From Enterococcus haemoperoxidus ATCC BAA-382 (GTDB lineage: Bacteria > Bacillota > Bacilli > Lactobacillales > Enterococcaceae), in NCBI RefSeq assembly GCF_000407165.1, contig NZ_KE136480.1, forward strand, positions 868,001 to 932,000: a stretch of 64,000 bases of DNA, read 5' to 3'. Position 1 is the stretch's first letter. The number at the start of each line of letters is the position of its first letter. This document shows positions 9,111 through 21,533 of this stretch, piece by piece. A program made the translations under genes and the position numbers. A model generated the notes under the pieces. It made no database searches. It saw only the letters and a list, made by a program, of their open reading frames with translations, and had not been told where the DNA came from.

Positions 9111-10060
9111 TAATTTGCTCCTCCTTTACGTTTTCCAAGCTTAGAAAATCCTAATTTTTTTTGAATCAGAGGTGAAGAGAGACAGATGACCAAAATGATT
9201 GCTGAGAATAATTTCAAATCCGCGGGATCAACGCGTAGCTCTAAAACACAAGCGAGGATAAAACGGTACAAGATGGCACCAATCACAATTGTAATCAAAC
9301 GCAGACCAAGTGATTTATTTTTAAAGAGAACCTCAGCAATGATGATCGAAGCAAGCCCGATAACGATCGTTCCAATACCAGAATTCAAATCAGCAAAGTT
9401 ATTATTTTGTACAAGTAAAGCACCTGATAGTGCAATACAACCATTAGATAGCATATATCCGATGATCTTCATATTGTCTGTTTTGATCCCATTGGCTTCA
9501 CTCATGTCGATGTTGTCACCAGTAGCTCGTGTGGCTAAGCCGATTTCAGTTTTAAAGAATAAGACAAGTAAGACAATAACCAAAAGTACAATGATCGAAC
9601 CGACAACTATCGCGCTGTTGACTTTAGTGAAACCTAACGACTGAGCGTGAGAGAAAATCGAATCTGTCCCAATCAAAGAAATATTTGGAGCGCCCATGAT
9701 CCGTGAGTTGATACTGTAAAGACCTGTCATTGTGATGATTCCTGCTAATAAAGCAGGGATTTTTAATTTTGTATGCAGTAGTCCCGAAACAAGACCTGCT
9801 AACATGCCAGCAATAAAAGCAAAAAGCAATGCCACGATTGGCGCTATCATATAATGGATATCAAATAAAGACTGGATAGGCGCCGGCCAAGTGGTCGGAT
9901 CTTTTGCTAAAATAACTGCGGCTACAGCGCCGCCTAAAGGAAAACTTCCTTCTGTCGTCAAATCAGCAATGTCTAAAATACGGTAAGTTAGAAAGACTCC
10001 AATGGCAAGTAACGACCAAAGAAGACCTTGAGAGGTTGAGGATAGTAGTATGTCTAACAA
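9110..10060 (-). CDS. ABC importer permease, TrpY-like family
   Basis: Integral membrane subunit of 316 residues with about eight to nine hydrophobic helices, related to BPD-type branched amino acid/sugar permeases. Typical stretches are LLWSLLAIGVFLTYRILDIADLTTEGSF trimmed to DLTTEGSFPLGGAV, and ATGDNIDMSEANGI. It sits between the substrate-binding lipoprotein gene (82 bp upstream) and the ATPase gene (1-base overlap). Substrate not readable from the permease itself. Confidence 0.87.
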   Translation of the reverse strand: MLDILLSSTSQGLLWSLLAIGVFLTYRILDIADLTTEGSFPLGGAVAAVILAKDPTTWPAPIQSLFDIHYMIAPIVALLFAFIAGMLAGLVSGLLHTKLKIPALLAGIITMTGLYSINSRIMGAPNISLIGTDSIFSHAQSLGFTKVNSAIVVGSIIVLLVIVLLVLFFKTEIGLATRATGDNIDMSEANGIKTDNMKIIGYMLSNGCIALSGALLVQNNNFADLNSGIGTIVIGLASIIIAEVLFKNKSLGLRLITIVIGAILYRFILACVLELRVDPADLKLFSAIILVICLSSPLIQKKLGFSKLGKRKGGAN

Positions 10061-10141
10061 TAAAATCAGCTTCTTTCAATAATTAGTATGTAACAGTTGA
10101 GAAAAAGCTAGTCGCTTATTTTCTCAACAATTGTTTAGATG

Positions 10142-11119
10142 TTAAGGTGCTTTTATAGTATCAGGATCGATGTCTAAGGCTTTCGCCATGTCTTTATTTA
10201 CAAAAAGTTCTAAGTCTTTCGCTTTTTCAACAGGCATGCCCTCAGGTTTTGCTTCACCTTTTAGAATTTTTGCAGCCATAACACCTGTTTGTTTACCTAG
10301 TGATTTATAATCGATTCCGACAGTTGCTAAGCCACCTTCTTCAACTTGTTCGATTGAACCTGCAATAACCGGGATCTTATGTTCTTTCGCTACTTCACCG
10401 ATAACAGCAGCTGCTGAGGCGAAAGTATTATCTGTTGGGATATAAATGGCATCAACATCTTTTGCTAAGCTTGTCGTTACTTGTTGTACGTCATTCGTTG
10501 AATTTGCCGTTAAAATTTTTGCTTTGATTCCAGCTTCTTTTAAGGCTTTTGCAGCCATATCAGCTTGAATTTTAGAATTCGCTTCCCCTGCGTTGTACAT
10601 AATCCCCACAATTTTAGCATCGGGCACAATGTTCAATAATAGGGCAATTTGTTTGTCGATTGGGACGATATCCGTAGTTCCTGTAACATTGCCGCCAGGT
10701 TTTTCATCGGATTTGACTAATTTAGCGCTGACTAAGTCAGTAACTGCTGTGACTAGAATCGGTATGTCTGTTGTTTCGTTCAATAAAGACTGAGCGGCAG
10801 GTGTTGCGATTCCTAAAAGTAGGTCTGGTTTTTCTTTGACTAGTTTTTCACTCATACTTTTTAATTGGGCTTGATCATTTTGGGCATTGCTGTATTCAAT
10901 CGTCAGATTTTCGCCATCCTTAAATCCGTTATCAGCTAAGCCTTCTTTGAATCCTTCAAATGCAGCATCTAGTGAGCCATGTTCAACAGGTTGTAACACA
11001 CCGATTTTTTTACTGTCACTATTTGTTCCGTTAGCTGCTTTTTTGCCATCGCCACATGCGCCAAGAGCCAATAATGCTACTGCCGACATGATGCTTAGTC
11101 CTACTAGTTTCTTTTTCAT
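10142..11119 (-). CDS. ABC importer substrate-binding lipoprotein, TrpX-like family
   Basis: Extracytoplasmic solute receptor anchored by the lipobox LLALGACGDG (Cys near residue 22). The body begins KKIGVLQPVEHGSLDAAFEGFKEGL and contains TTDIPILVTAVTDLVSAKLV and IYIPTDNTFASAAAVIGEVA, which fit the COG2984 (DUF534) binding-protein fold. 325 residues. First gene of the operon. Its ATG, with GGAGG upstream, lies only about 30 bp after a strong intrinsic terminator, so its expression must depend on readthrough. Assignment to aromatic amino acid uptake is inferred from the family and the leader peptide. Confidence 0.88.
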   Translation of the reverse strand: MKKKLVGLSIMSAVALLALGACGDGKKAANGTNSDSKKIGVLQPVEHGSLDAAFEGFKEGLADNGFKDGENLTIEYSNAQNDQAQLKSMSEKLVKEKPDLLLGIATPAAQSLLNETTDIPILVTAVTDLVSAKLVKSDEKPGGNVTGTTDIVPIDKQIALLLNIVPDAKIVGIMYNAGEANSKIQADMAAKALKEAGIKAKILTANSTNDVQQVTTSLAKDVDAIYIPTDNTFASAAAVIGEVAKEHKIPVIAGSIEQVEEGGLATVGIDYKSLGKQTGVMAAKILKGEAKPEGMPVEKAKDLELFVNKDMAKALDIDPDTIKAP

Positions 11120-11150
11120 CTTGATTCCTCCAATTATGATTGATGTTGAT

Positions 11151-11190
11151 AAAACAAAAAATCCATTTAGACAATATGCCTAAATGGATT
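11151..11190 (-). terminator. Leader terminator (probable attenuator) before the ABC importer operon
   Basis: Arms 11180-11190 and 11160-11170 form ATCCATTTAGG/CTAAATGGAT (one internal mismatch), followed on the minus strand by TTTTTTGTTTT. It lies between the promoter and the first gene with no other gene in between, so it must be conditional for the operon to be expressed. Confidence 0.8.
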
Positions 11191-11332
11191 GATAAAAGTC
11201 GTAGGTAAACACTTCTTTATTCGCCACTTAGGAATGTCTAGGTGGCTGTTTGTTCAATACAAAGCGCTCTAGCCATCATAGATACAAAAACAGGTTTTTG
11301 CTGTTTGTACCCACGATTGCATGAATACAAAA

Positions 11333-11389
11333 CTATCTAAAGTAGCTAAAGTAAGCTTTATTCAGTTGTGCGTTGATTGAGTATGTCAT
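11333..11389 (-). CDS. 18-codon leader peptide rich in Tyr/Phe
   Basis: The ATG at 11389 is preceded by GGAGGG with 7-bp spacing and encodes MTYSINAQLNKAYFSYFR. Tyr-Phe-Ser-Tyr-Phe near the end is the kind of clustered codon run used by ribosome-stalling leader peptides of amino-acid operons. It starts about 32 bp after the -10 box and lies about 140 bp upstream of the leader terminator. Seen: ORF, ribosome site, promoter, terminator. Inferred: that stalling or release at these codons controls termination. Confidence 0.6.
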   Translation of the reverse strand: MTYSINAQLNKAYFSYFR

Positions 11390-11420
11390 AAAAGATCCCT
11401 CCGCAAATTGAATTGTGTTT

Positions 11421-11450
11421 AGTATAAAGGAAAAGGAGGTCTACTGTCAA
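11421..11450 (-). promoter_or_regulatory. Promoter of leader and ABC importer operon
   Basis: On the minus strand, TTGACA (11450-11445) and TATACT (11426-11421) with an 18-bp spacer. The transcript would start near 11413, giving a leader of about 290 nt before the lipoprotein gene. No T-box core (AGGGTGGNACCGCG) is seen in it. Confidence 0.8.
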
Positions 11451-11611
11451 CTCATTTTTTAAATTTTCTGAACATTCATGTAATGAACATGAATTTGTGA
11501 AATTTTTAAATTAATTGTAATAAACCAAATAAAAATGGATATCTTTGTGAATTTAAACGATTTCATGCTACTATTTAACTGAATAAATAGTAAATTATTA
11601 GGAGGATGTAT

Positions 11612-12184
11612 ATGATTTCGAAAAAATTAATCACATTAGGAACATTAGCAGCAACTGTATTAGTATTGGGTGCATGTAACAGTGACAATAAAGCTTCTAA
11701 AGATAGTTCCTCTGATAGCAAAACAGAAACATCAATGAGTTCAAGTGTTGATGCAGTGAGTGGTGCTTCAATAAGTGACAAACCAGAAGTAATTGAAAAA
11801 GCGTTGAGTAAAGATGGTAACTGGATTGTTGCGGCAACAGCTGATCTGACTTTTGATAAAGATGTAACAGTAGCGGGTGAGTTCCACGATAAAGGGGAAG
11901 CTTCAAACGATATTTATAGAAAATTAGCATTATATGCACAAGACTCAGATAAAAAAGTGACAGCTGAGTATACAGTTACTGTTCCTAAACTAGTTGTTGA
12001 AACAGAAAACTTCAATATTGTGAATGGAACTGTTAAAGGGGATATCTTAGTTAAAGCCAATGGTTTTGTCTTAAATGGCACAAAAGTTGAAGGGAACGTA
12101 ACCTTCGAAAAAGAAGAATACAAAACTTCTGCTACTCTAGATAAAGAAGGCGCTGAAATTACTGGAGAAACTACAGTTCAATAA
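11612..12184 (+). CDS. Lipoprotein of unknown function
   Basis: 190 residues. AGGAGG at 11600-11605 favours the ATG at 11612 over the in-frame ATG at 11606. Signal peptide MISKKLITLGTLAATVLVLGACNS with a lipobox Cys, then a Ser/Asp-rich linker. The mature part (VAGEFHDKGEASNDIYRKLALYAQD, given here only in part, and later VKGDILVKANGFVLNGTKVEG) resembles the right-handed beta-repeat pattern of polymer-forming or pectin-lyase-like proteins. No enzyme motif is visible. Monocistronic, with an inverted-repeat-free 430-bp upstream gap that holds only the divergent ABC promoter. Confidence 0.75.
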   Translation: MISKKLITLGTLAATVLVLGACNSDNKASKDSSSDSKTETSMSSSVDAVSGASISDKPEVIEKALSKDGNWIVAATADLTFDKDVTVAGEFHDKGEASNDIYRKLALYAQDSDKKVTAEYTVTVPKLVVETENFNIVNGTVKGDILVKANGFVLNGTKVEGNVTFEKEEYKTSATLDKEGAEITGETTVQ

Positions 12185-12275
12185 GAAAAAATAGTAGAAT
12201 ATGTAAGAAGGCATTCGGTGTTTATCGAGTGTCTTTTTTTGTAGAAAGCAGGGCACTAGAAGCTTGCGAAAAACC

Positions 12276-12304
12276 TTGACTTTTATTATAGAAGGAAGTA
12301 CAAT
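12276..12304 (+). promoter_or_regulatory. rpoBC promoter
   Basis: TTGACT (12276-12281), 17-bp spacer, TACAAT (12299-12304). It leaves an untranslated leader of about 235 nt before rpoB. The leader (12312-12535) has a T-rich run near 12425-12440 but no ORF I would support. Confidence 0.75.
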
Positions 12305-12549
12305 GTATAGATGCAAAAACTATCTGAAAAATGACAAAGCAGGAGCGAAATATTGTCCGTTCCGGTTTTTAATAGGGAAACAAAAGTAGAGACGCACGAG
12401 AAATTTTCAAGAGCACATTCTATTTTTGGTTTTTTTTTGCCTAAAAACTGCAAAAAATGCTCAATATTACAGATATTTAATATTTGTAATATTAAAGAAA
12501 TATTTTCGGTTAGTGTTTTGATAGACTTTTAATTAGAGGAGTGAAGAGC

Positions 12550-15500
12550 TTGGCTGGACACGTAGTAAAATACGGAAAACACCGCGAACGTAGAAGTTTC
12601 GCCCGGATCAGTGAAGTGTTGGAATTACCCAACTTGATCGAGATTCAAACAGACTCTTACCAATGGTTTTTAGATGAAGGACTAAGAGAAATGTTTGAGG
12701 ACATTTTACCGATCGATGATTTTCAAGGAAACCTATCTTTGGAATTTGTGGATTATGAATTAAAAGAACCTAAGTATACGGTAGAAGAAGCGCGTGCACA
12801 TGACGCAAACTATTCTGCACCGTTACACGTTACTCTACGATTGACAAACCGTGAATCTGGAGAAATCAAATCACAAGAAGTATTCTTCGGTGATTTCCCT
12901 CTAATGACTGAAATGGGAACATTTATCATCAATGGTGCAGAACGTGTTATCGTTTCTCAATTGGTACGTTCACCAGGTGTTTATTTCCATGGAAAAGTAG
13001 ATAAAAATGGTAAAGAAGGCTTTGGTTCAACAGTGATCCCTAACCGTGGTGCATGGTTAGAAATGGAAACTGACGCAAAAGATATTTCTTACGTACGTAT
13101 TGACCGTACACGTAAAATTCCTTTGACTGTATTAGTTCGTGCCTTAGGTTTTGGCTCTGATGATACAATTTTTGAAATTTTCGGTGAAACATTAAGCTTA
13201 CGTAATACAATCGAAAAAGATTTACACAAAAACGCAAGCGACTCTCGTACTGAAGAAGGGTTAAAAGATATTTATGAGCGTCTTCGACCTGGTGAGCCGA
13301 AAACGGCTGACAGTTCTCGTAACTTACTGAACGCTCGTTTCTTCGATCCAAAACGTTATGACTTAGCGAACGTTGGTCGTTACAAAGTCAACAAAAAATT
13401 AGATTTAAAAACACGTCTATTGAACCTAACTTTAGGAGAAACATTGATCGATGCTGAAACTGGCGAAATCATCGTTGAAAAAGGAACAGTATTAACTCAC
13501 CAAGTAATGGAAACATTAGGTGAACATATCGATAACGGCTTAAACAGTGTAACGTATTACCCAAGCGAAGATGGTGTAGTTACTGAACCAATGACAGTTC
13601 AAGTGATCAAAGTTCTTTCTCCAAAAGATCCAGAACGCATCGTGAACGTCATCGGTAATGGGTATCCTGATACAAGTGTGAAGACTGTTCGTCCAGCAGA
13701 TATCGTGGCTTCAATGAGTTATTTCTTTAACTTACAAGAAGACATCGGCAATGTAGATGATATCGATCACTTAGGAAACCGTCGTATTCGTTCAGTTGGT
13801 GAATTACTACAAAACCAATTCCGTATTGGTTTAGCTCGTATGGAGCGTGTGGTTCGTGAAAGAATGTCTATTCAAGACACTGAAACACTAACACCACAAC
13901 AATTGATCAATATTCGTCCAGTTGTTGCAAGTATCAAAGAATTCTTTGGATCTTCTCAATTATCACAATTCATGGATCAAACAAATCCTCTAGGTGAGTT
14001 GACACACAAACGTCGTCTATCTGCCTTAGGACCTGGTGGTTTGACTCGTGACCGTGCTGGTTATGAAGTTCGAGACGTTCACTATTCCCACTATGGCCGT
14101 ATGTGTCCGATCGAAACACCTGAGGGACCAAATATTGGGTTGATCAACAGCTTGTCAAGTTATGCCAAAGTGAACAAATTTGGTTTTATTGAAACACCTT
14201 ATCGTCGTGTTGATCGTGCCACTGGCAGAGTAACAGATAAAGTAGATTACCTAACTGCTGACACAGAGGATCACTACATTGTAGCGCAAGCAAACTCACG
14301 CTTAAATGAAGATGGAACATTCGCTGAAGAATTAGTAATGGCTCGTCTGCAAAGTGAAAACTTGGAAGTGACGATCGATAGAGTCGATTACATGGACGTT
14401 TCACCTAAACAGGTAGTTGCTGTTGCGACGGCTTGTATTCCTTTCTTAGAAAACGATGACTCCAACCGTGCCTTGATGGGTGCCAACATGCAACGTCAAG
14501 CAGTGCCATTGATCCAACCTCGTTCACCACTTGTGGGAACTGGTATGGAATACAAATCAGCACATGACTCGGGTGCTGCTCTACTATGTAAACATGATGG
14601 TGTCGTTGAATATGTGGATGCATCAGAAGTACGCGTTCGCCGTGACAATGGCGCATTAGATAAATATATGGTAACAAAATTCCGTCGTTCAAATTCAGGA
14701 ACAAGTTACAACCAACGTCCAATCGTTCTTTTAGGCGAAAAAGTTGAAAAAGGCGATACATTAGCAGATGGACCTTCTATGGAAGAAGGCGAAATGGCTT
14801 TAGGGCAAAACGTACTTGTCGGATTCATGACTTGGGAAGGATACAACTACGAGGATGCAATCATCATGAGCCGTCGTTTGGTAAAAGATGATGTTTATAC
14901 TTCTATTCATATTGAAGAATACGAATCAGAAGCTCGTGATACAAAATTAGGACCTGAAGAAATCACGCGTGAAATTCCAAACGTCGGAGAAGATGCTTTG
15001 AAAGATCTTGACGAAATGGGCATTATCCGTATCGGTGCTGAAGTTAAAGATGGTGACCTATTAGTAGGTAAAGTAACGCCTAAAGGGGTAACTGAGTTAT
15101 CTGCTGAAGAACGTTTACTACATGCAATCTTTGGTGAAAAAGCCCGTGAAGTTCGTGATACATCTCTACGTGTGCCTCACGGTGGCGGCGGGATTGTTCA
15201 TGATGTGAAAATCTTTACTCGTGAAGCCGGAGACGAATTATCTCCAGGCGTAAACATGTTAGTTCGTGTGTATATCGTGCAAAAACGTAAAATCAACGAA
15301 GGCGATAAAATGGCCGGACGTCACGGTAATAAAGGGGTTGTATCCCGTATTATGCCGGAAGAGGATATGCCATTCTTACCAGACGGCACACCAATCGATG
15401 TCATGTTGAACCCGCTTGGGGTACCATCACGTATGAATATTGGACAAGTACTAGAATTGCACTTGGGTATGGCTGCTCGTCAGTTAGGTATCCACATTGC

Positions 15501-16167
15501 AACACCAGTATTCGATGGCGCCAATGATGATGACGTTTGGGAAACAGTTCGTGAAGCGGGTATGGCTCGTGATGCGAAAACTGTTCTTTATGACGGACGT
15601 ACTGGTGAACCATTTGATAACCGTATCTCTGTTGGTGTGATGTACATGATCAAATTGGCCCACATGGTCGATGATAAATTACATGCTCGTTCTATTGGAC
15701 CATACTCACTTGTTACCCAACAACCACTTGGAGGTAAAGCTCAATTTGGTGGACAACGTTTTGGGGAAATGGAAGTATGGGCACTGGAAGCATACGGTGC
15801 AGCTTACACATTACAAGAAATCTTAACGTACAAATCTGATGACGTAGTTGGTCGTGTGAAAACATACGAAGCGATCGTTAAGGGTGAACCAATTCCAAAA
15901 CCAGGCGTGCCAGAATCATTCCGCGTATTGGTAAAAGAATTACAATCACTTGGATTAGATATGCGCGTATTGGACATTGAAGAACAAGAAATCGAATTAC
16001 GTGATATGGATGACGATGATGATGACTTGATCACAGTTGATGCCCTAACAAAATTTGCCGAACAACAATCAGCGAAACAATTAGAAAAAGAAGCAGCTGA
16101 AGCGAAAGAAGCTGCAGATGCAGTTCTTGAACAAGAAATAGAAACTGCTGAAGATACAAAAGACTAA
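12550..16167 (+). CDS. rpoB: RNA polymerase beta subunit
   Basis: Catalytic beta subunit of RNA polymerase, 1205 residues from the TTG at 12550 ([17 protein letters not shown]). The GTG at 12541 directly abuts the GAGGA ribosome site and cannot be the start. The rifampicin region is intact and of wild-type form ([30 protein letters not shown], positions 13945-14034). Later come the NTP/active-site blocks [15 protein letters not shown] and [15 protein letters not shown]. The tail has the acidic run DMDDDDDDL and an Ala/Glu-rich helix. Co-transcribed with rpoC across a 159-bp gap. Confidence 0.98.
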   Translation: MAGHVVKYGKHRERRSFARISEVLELPNLIEIQTDSYQWFLDEGLREMFEDILPIDDFQGNLSLEFVDYELKEPKYTVEEARAHDANYSAPLHVTLRLTNRESGEIKSQEVFFGDFPLMTEMGTFIINGAERVIVSQLVRSPGVYFHGKVDKNGKEGFGSTVIPNRGAWLEMETDAKDISYVRIDRTRKIPLTVLVRALGFGSDDTIFEIFGETLSLRNTIEKDLHKNASDSRTEEGLKDIYERLRPGEPKTADSSRNLLNARFFDPKRYDLANVGRYKVNKKLDLKTRLLNLTLGETLIDAETGEIIVEKGTVLTHQVMETLGEHIDNGLNSVTYYPSEDGVVTEPMTVQVIKVLSPKDPERIVNVIGNGYPDTSVKTVRPADIVASMSYFFNLQEDIGNVDDIDHLGNRRIRSVGELLQNQFRIGLARMERVVRERMSIQDTETLTPQQLINIRPVVASIKEFFGSSQLSQFMDQTNPLGELTHKRRLSALGPGGLTRDRAGYEVRDVHYSHYGRMCPIETPEGPNIGLINSLSSYAKVNKFGFIETPYRRVDRATGRVTDKVDYLTADTEDHYIVAQANSRLNEDGTFAEELVMARLQSENLEVTIDRVDYMDVSPKQVVAVATACIPFLENDDSNRALMGANMQRQAVPLIQPRSPLVGTGMEYKSAHDSGAALLCKHDGVVEYVDASEVRVRRDNGALDKYMVTKFRRSNSGTSYNQRPIVLLGEKVEKGDTLADGPSMEEGEMALGQNVLVGFMTWEGYNYEDAIIMSRRLVKDDVYTSIHIEEYESEARDTKLGPEEITREIPNVGEDALKDLDEMGIIRIGAEVKDGDLLVGKVTPKGVTELSAEERLLHAIFGEKAREVRDTSLRVPHGGGGIVHDVKIFTREAGDELSPGVNMLVRVYIVQKRKINEGDKMAGRHGNKGVVSRIMPEEDMPFLPDGTPIDVMLNPLGVPSRMNIGQVLELHLGMAARQLGIHIATPVFDGANDDDVWETVREAGMARDAKTVLYDGRTGEPFDNRISVGVMYMIKLAHMVDDKLHARSIGPYSLVTQQPLGGKAQFGGQRFGEMEVWALEAYGAAYTLQEILTYKSDDVVGRVKTYEAIVKGEPIPKPGVPESFRVLVKELQSLGLDMRVLDIEEQEIELRDMDDDDDDLITVDALTKFAEQQSAKQLEKEAAEAKEAADAVLEQEIETAEDTKD

Positions 16168-16211
16168 TTGTTTGAAGTCTTATTAAAATTGTCAAGTTAG
16201 TTTTGTTTCAA

Positions 16212-16290
16212 TCTCTCTTTGTAGAAAGAGAGTTGATACAGTTGGTGGAAGAAAATGAGTGTTTAAAAGTACTGTATTTTTCTTCCCACC
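16212..16290 (+). other. Two hairpins in the rpoB-rpoC gap
   Basis: CTCTCTTT-GT-AGAAAGAGAG (about 16212-16231) and a larger stem pairing GGTGGAAGAAAA (16243-16254) with TTTTTCTTCCCACC (16277-16290). Neither has a terminal U run, so they look like RNA processing or stabilising structures within one transcript, not terminators. Confidence 0.5.
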
Positions 16291-16326
16291 CTAACTTTTC
16301 CTATCAAGAAATGGAGGGAATCCCTT

Positions 16327-19300
16327 TTGATCGATGTAAATAAATTCGAAAGTATGCAAATAGGTTTAGCTTCTCCAGAAAAGATCAGAAGCTGGTCTTA
16401 CGGTGAAGTAAAGAAACCCGAAACGATTAACTACCGTACGTTAAAACCTGAACGTGAAGGTTTGTTCTGTGAACGCATTTTCGGCCCAACTAAAGACTGG
16501 GAATGTGCCTGTGGAAAATATAAACGTATTCGTTATAAAGGTATCGTTTGTGACCGTTGTGGTGTAGAAGTAACTCGCTCTAAAGTTCGTCGTGAACGTA
16601 TGGGACATATCGAGTTAGCAGCACCCGTTTCACATATCTGGTATTTCAAAGGTATTCCATCTCGTATGGGTCTTGTTTTAGATATGAGTCCTCGTGCCTT
16701 AGAAGAGATTATTTACTTTGCATCTTATGTAGTAATTGATGCCGGAGATACATCTTTAGAGAAAAAACAATTATTAACAGAGCGCGAATACCGTGATAAA
16801 CGTGATCAATATGGTCAAGGTTTTACAGCGGCAATGGGTGCAGAAGCTGTTAAACAATTATTGGATAACGTTGATTTAGATGGCGAAGTTGCTGGCTTAA
16901 AAGAAGACTTAAAATCAGCTCAAGGTCAAAAAAGAACACGTGCAATCCGTCGTTTAGATATTTTAGAAGCATTCCGTGCTTCTGGAAACTTACCAAGCTG
17001 GATGGTTATGGATGTTATTCCTGTAATCCCACCTGATTTGCGCCCGATGGTTCAACTAGAAGGTGGACGTTTTGCAACAAGTGATTTGAATGACTTATAC
17101 CGTCGTGTAATCAACCGTAACAATCGTTTGAAACGTTTATTAGATTTAAACGCACCAAACATCATTGTTCAAAATGAAAAACGTATGCTGCAAGAAGCGG
17201 TTGATGCGTTGATCGATAATGGTCGTCGTGGCCGTCCTGTTACAGGACCAGGTAACCGTCCATTGAAATCTCTTTCTCATATGCTAAAAGGGAAACAAGG
17301 TCGTTTCCGTCAAAACTTATTAGGTAAACGTGTGGATTACTCTGGTCGTTCAGTTATCGTCGTAGGACCTAACCTTAAAATGTACCAATGTGGATTGCCA
17401 AAAGAAATGGCAATTGAATTATTCAAACCATTTGTAATGCGTGAATTAGTTCAACGCGAAATCGCAACAAACATCAAAAATGCAAAACGTAAAATCGAAC
17501 GCGGAGAAGATGAAGTTTGGGATATTCTAGAAGAAGTTATTCAAGAGCATCCAGTATTGCTTAACCGAGCACCTACATTACACAGACTTGGTATCCAAGC
17601 CTTTGAACCAGTGCTAGTTGAAGGTCGTGCAATACGTCTTCACCCATTAGTGTGTGAAGCCTACAATGCCGATTTTGATGGAGACCAAATGGCCGTTCAC
17701 GTTCCATTGAACGAAGAAGCACAAGCAGAAGCACGTATGCTAATGCTAGCTGCTCAAAACATTTTGAATCCAAAAGATGGTAAACCAGTTGTAACGCCTT
17801 CTCAAGATATGGTCTTAGGTAACTACTACCTAACTATGGAAGAAGAAGGACGTGAAGGGGAAGGCATGATCTTCCGCGACATGAATGAAGCTGTTTTAGC
17901 ATGGCGTAATGGATACGTGCATTTACACTCACGTATCGGTGTTCAAACAACCTTGCTTGGCGACAAACCGTTTACGGATTGGCAAAAAGAACGTATTTTG
18001 ATCACAACTGTAGGTAAGATTATCTTTAATGAAATCATGCCTGTAGAGTTTCCTTACTTGAATGAACCAACAGATTACAACTTAACGGTACAAACACCTG
18101 ACAAGTATTTTGTAGAAGCTGGTACAGATATTCCTGCGCACATTAAAGAGCAAGAATTAGTTTTACCATTCAAAAAGAAAAACTTAGGGAATATCATCGC
18201 TGAAGTCTTCAAGAGATTCCATATCACTGAAACTTCTAAGATGCTTGATAGAATGAAAGACTTAGGGTATAAACATTCTACTCATGCTGGTATGACCGTT
18301 GGTATCGCTGATATCATGGTATTGCATGAGAAACAAGAAATCATCGATGATGCCCATAAACAAGTCGAAAATATTACGAAACAATTCCGTCGAGGTCTGA
18401 TTACAGATGACGAACGTTATGAACGCGTTATTGCTGTTTGGAACAAAGCCAAAGATGAGATCCAACAAAAACTGATTGAAAGTATGGATGCTAAAAATCC
18501 AATCTTCATGATGTCAGATTCTGGGGCCCGTGGTAACATCTCCAACTTTACTCAGCTTGCTGGTATGCGTGGACTTATGGCCGCTCCAAACGGACGTATC
18601 ATGGAATTGCCGATCATCTCGAACTTCCGTGAAGGACTTTCTGTCTTGGAAATGTTTATCTCTACCCATGGAGCTCGTAAAGGGATGACCGATACAGCCT
18701 TGAAGACAGCCGATTCAGGTTACTTGACTCGTCGTTTAGTTGACGTAGCACAAGATGTTATTATTCGTGAAGACGATTGTGGAACTGACCGCGGTCTAGT
18801 AATCCAATCAATTCGTGAAGGTAATGAAATCATTGAACCGTTAGAAGAACGTCTACTTGGACGTTATACGCGTAAATCAGTGATGCATCCTGAAACTGGC
18901 AAAATGATTATTGGTGAAGATCAACTGATTTCAGAAGATCTTGCAAGAGAAATCGTTGACGCTGGTGTTGAAACTGTAACGATTCGTTCCGTATTTACAT
19001 GTAATACCAAACATGGTGTATGTAAACACTGTTACGGCCGTAACTTAGCAACTGGTTCAGGTGTTGAAGTTGGGGAGGCAGTTGGTACAATTGCTGCTCA
19101 ATCAATCGGAGAACCTGGTACTCAATTAACAATGCGTACGTTCCATACAGGTGGGGTTGCCGGAGATGATATTACTCAAGGTCTACCTCGTGTTCAAGAA
19201 ATTTTTGAAGCACGTAATCCTAAAGGACAAGCAGTCATTACAGAAGTAACAGGTGAAGTAATCGATATTTCTGAAGATCCTGCAACACGCCAAAAAGAAG

Positions 19301-19980
19301 TAACGATCAAAGGGAAAACTGATACACGTACGTATACAGTTCCTTATACAGCTCGTATGAAAGTCGCTGAAGGCGATACGATCCGTCGTGGTGAGCCGTT
19401 GACAGAAGGTTCGATCGATCCTAAGCAACTGCTACAAGTTCGCGATGTTTTATCTGTTGAAAACTACCTATTGCGTGAAGTACAACGTGTTTACCGTATG
19501 CAAGGGGTGGAAATTGGCGATAAACATATCGAGGTAATGGTTCGTCAAATGCTTCGTAAAGTTCGTGTCATGGATCCAGGTGATACTGAAATCTTACCAG
19601 GTACATTACTAGATATCGCTGAATTTAAAGATCGTAACTATGACACATTAGTAGCTGGTGGCGTTCCTGCAACAAGCCGTCCAGTCTTACTAGGAATCAC
19701 AAAAGCATCATTAGAAACAAACAGTTTCTTATCTGCTGCGTCATTCCAAGAAACAACTCGTGTGTTAACCGATGCTGCAATTCGCGGTAAAAAAGACCCA
19801 TTACTTGGTTTGAAAGAAAATGTTATCATTGGTAAGATCATCCCAGCTGGTACTGGTATGGCTCGTTACCGTAACATGGAACCAAAAGAAGTTGGCGTAG
19901 CGAGCGAAAATGTGTACAGTATCTCTGATATTGAAGCACAAATGGCTGCTGAAGATGCTTTGAATGAGTTGAATAAATAA
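16327..19980 (+). CDS. rpoC: RNA polymerase beta' subunit
   Basis: 1217 residues from a TTG start ([20 protein letters not shown]) with GGAGGG 8 bp upstream. N-terminal zinc site CACGKY...CDRCG, catalytic [12 protein letters not shown] at about residue 450 holding the three Mg-binding Asp, the trigger-loop/bridge region ([17 protein letters not shown]), and the second zinc site [13 protein letters not shown]. Full length for a Firmicute. A perfect terminator follows. Confidence 0.98.
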   Translation: MIDVNKFESMQIGLASPEKIRSWSYGEVKKPETINYRTLKPEREGLFCERIFGPTKDWECACGKYKRIRYKGIVCDRCGVEVTRSKVRRERMGHIELAAPVSHIWYFKGIPSRMGLVLDMSPRALEEIIYFASYVVIDAGDTSLEKKQLLTEREYRDKRDQYGQGFTAAMGAEAVKQLLDNVDLDGEVAGLKEDLKSAQGQKRTRAIRRLDILEAFRASGNLPSWMVMDVIPVIPPDLRPMVQLEGGRFATSDLNDLYRRVINRNNRLKRLLDLNAPNIIVQNEKRMLQEAVDALIDNGRRGRPVTGPGNRPLKSLSHMLKGKQGRFRQNLLGKRVDYSGRSVIVVGPNLKMYQCGLPKEMAIELFKPFVMRELVQREIATNIKNAKRKIERGEDEVWDILEEVIQEHPVLLNRAPTLHRLGIQAFEPVLVEGRAIRLHPLVCEAYNADFDGDQMAVHVPLNEEAQAEARMLMLAAQNILNPKDGKPVVTPSQDMVLGNYYLTMEEEGREGEGMIFRDMNEAVLAWRNGYVHLHSRIGVQTTLLGDKPFTDWQKERILITTVGKIIFNEIMPVEFPYLNEPTDYNLTVQTPDKYFVEAGTDIPAHIKEQELVLPFKKKNLGNIIAEVFKRFHITETSKMLDRMKDLGYKHSTHAGMTVGIADIMVLHEKQEIIDDAHKQVENITKQFRRGLITDDERYERVIAVWNKAKDEIQQKLIESMDAKNPIFMMSDSGARGNISNFTQLAGMRGLMAAPNGRIMELPIISNFREGLSVLEMFISTHGARKGMTDTALKTADSGYLTRRLVDVAQDVIIREDDCGTDRGLVIQSIREGNEIIEPLEERLLGRYTRKSVMHPETGKMIIGEDQLISEDLAREIVDAGVETVTIRSVFTCNTKHGVCKHCYGRNLATGSGVEVGEAVGTIAAQSIGEPGTQLTMRTFHTGGVAGDDITQGLPRVQEIFEARNPKGQAVITEVTGEVIDISEDPATRQKEVTIKGKTDTRTYTVPYTARMKVAEGDTIRRGEPLTEGSIDPKQLLQVRDVLSVENYLLREVQRVYRMQGVEIGDKHIEVMVRQMLRKVRVMDPGDTEILPGTLLDIAEFKDRNYDTLVAGGVPATSRPVLLGITKASLETNSFLSAASFQETTRVLTDAAIRGKKDPLLGLKENVIIGKIIPAGTGMARYRNMEPKEVGVASENVYSISDIEAQMAAEDALNELNK

Positions 19981-19984
19981 TAGT

Positions 19985-20025
19985 AAAAAAAAGGCTTGAA
20001 ATCATATGATTTCAAGCCTTTTTTA
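19985..20025. terminator. Terminator after rpoBC
   Basis: Perfect 15-bp stem AAGGCTTGAAATCAT (19991-20005) with its complement (20006-20020), A-run before and TTTTTT after; bidirectional with the convergent gene. Confidence 0.9.
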
Positions 20026-20026
20026 T

Positions 20027-20825
<799 letters not shown>

Positions 20826-20884
20826 TCAATGTCATTATTTTTTTGTTGGGCTTATGATAAGGAAAAAGATGAGGTGAAGTAAAT

Positions 20885-21424
20885 ATGGAACATCATTATT
20901 ACGAAAAAGCGATTTTTGCTGGCGGTTGTTTTTGGTGCATGGTTAAACCTTTTGATACTCAACCAGGTATTATTTCCGTGGTGTCAGGATATACAGGAGG
21001 GCATGTTGAATATCCAACCTATGAGCAAGTCACAACAGGCGCAACTGGTCATACAGAAGCAGTTGAAATAACGTATGATCCTGCAATCATTCCATACGAA
21101 AAATTAGTAGAAACTTATTGGCAGCAAACAGATCCAACAGATGCCTTAGGTCAATTTGCAGATCGTGGTGATTCCTATCGTCCTGTTATTTTTTATAGTA
21201 ATGAATCGCAAAAAAAGATCGCTGAAAAGTCAAAAGATGTATTACAAAAGAGTGGTCGCTTTACTCAACCAATTGTGACTAAAATTGAACCAGCTCAACC
21301 GTTCTATCCAGCGGAAGACTATCATCAAGAGTATTATAAGAAACATAGTATACATTATAATCTCTATCGAGAAGGATCAGGCAGAGCTAGTTTTATTCGG
21401 AAAAATTGGAAAGAAGATAAATAA
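20885..21424 (+). CDS. msrA: Peptide methionine sulfoxide reductase A
   Basis: Reduces methionine-S-sulfoxide in proteins using thioredoxin. The catalytic motif GGCFWCM is at residues 13-19. Also seen: [31 protein letters not shown] and the C-terminal YHQEYYKKH. 179 residues, cytoplasmic, no signal peptide. Single gene with its own terminator. No msrB domain is fused. Confidence 0.95.
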   Translation: MEHHYYEKAIFAGGCFWCMVKPFDTQPGIISVVSGYTGGHVEYPTYEQVTTGATGHTEAVEITYDPAIIPYEKLVETYWQQTDPTDALGQFADRGDSYRPVIFYSNESQKKIAEKSKDVLQKSGRFTQPIVTKIEPAQPFYPAEDYHQEYYKKHSIHYNLYREGSGRASFIRKNWKEDK

Positions 21425-21481
21425 AAAAGTGAGTTGACATTACCAGCTATTTGAATAGTAGGTAATATCAACTCTTCTTTT
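21423..21481 (+). terminator. Terminator after msrA
   Basis: GAGTTGACATTACC (21431-21444) pairs with GGTAATATCAACTC (21461-21474) with one mismatch, followed by TTCTTTT. Confidence 0.82.
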
Positions 21482-21533
21482 AAGAGCATATAACTCGAGT
21501 TTGAAGATATCAAAGGCAGCAGGAGGAATGATA

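Noticed and set aside
11200-11400. T-box riboswitch before the ABC importer
   Set aside because: No AGGGTGGNACCGCG core or antiterminator could be found; the Tyr/Phe leader ORF explains the region better.
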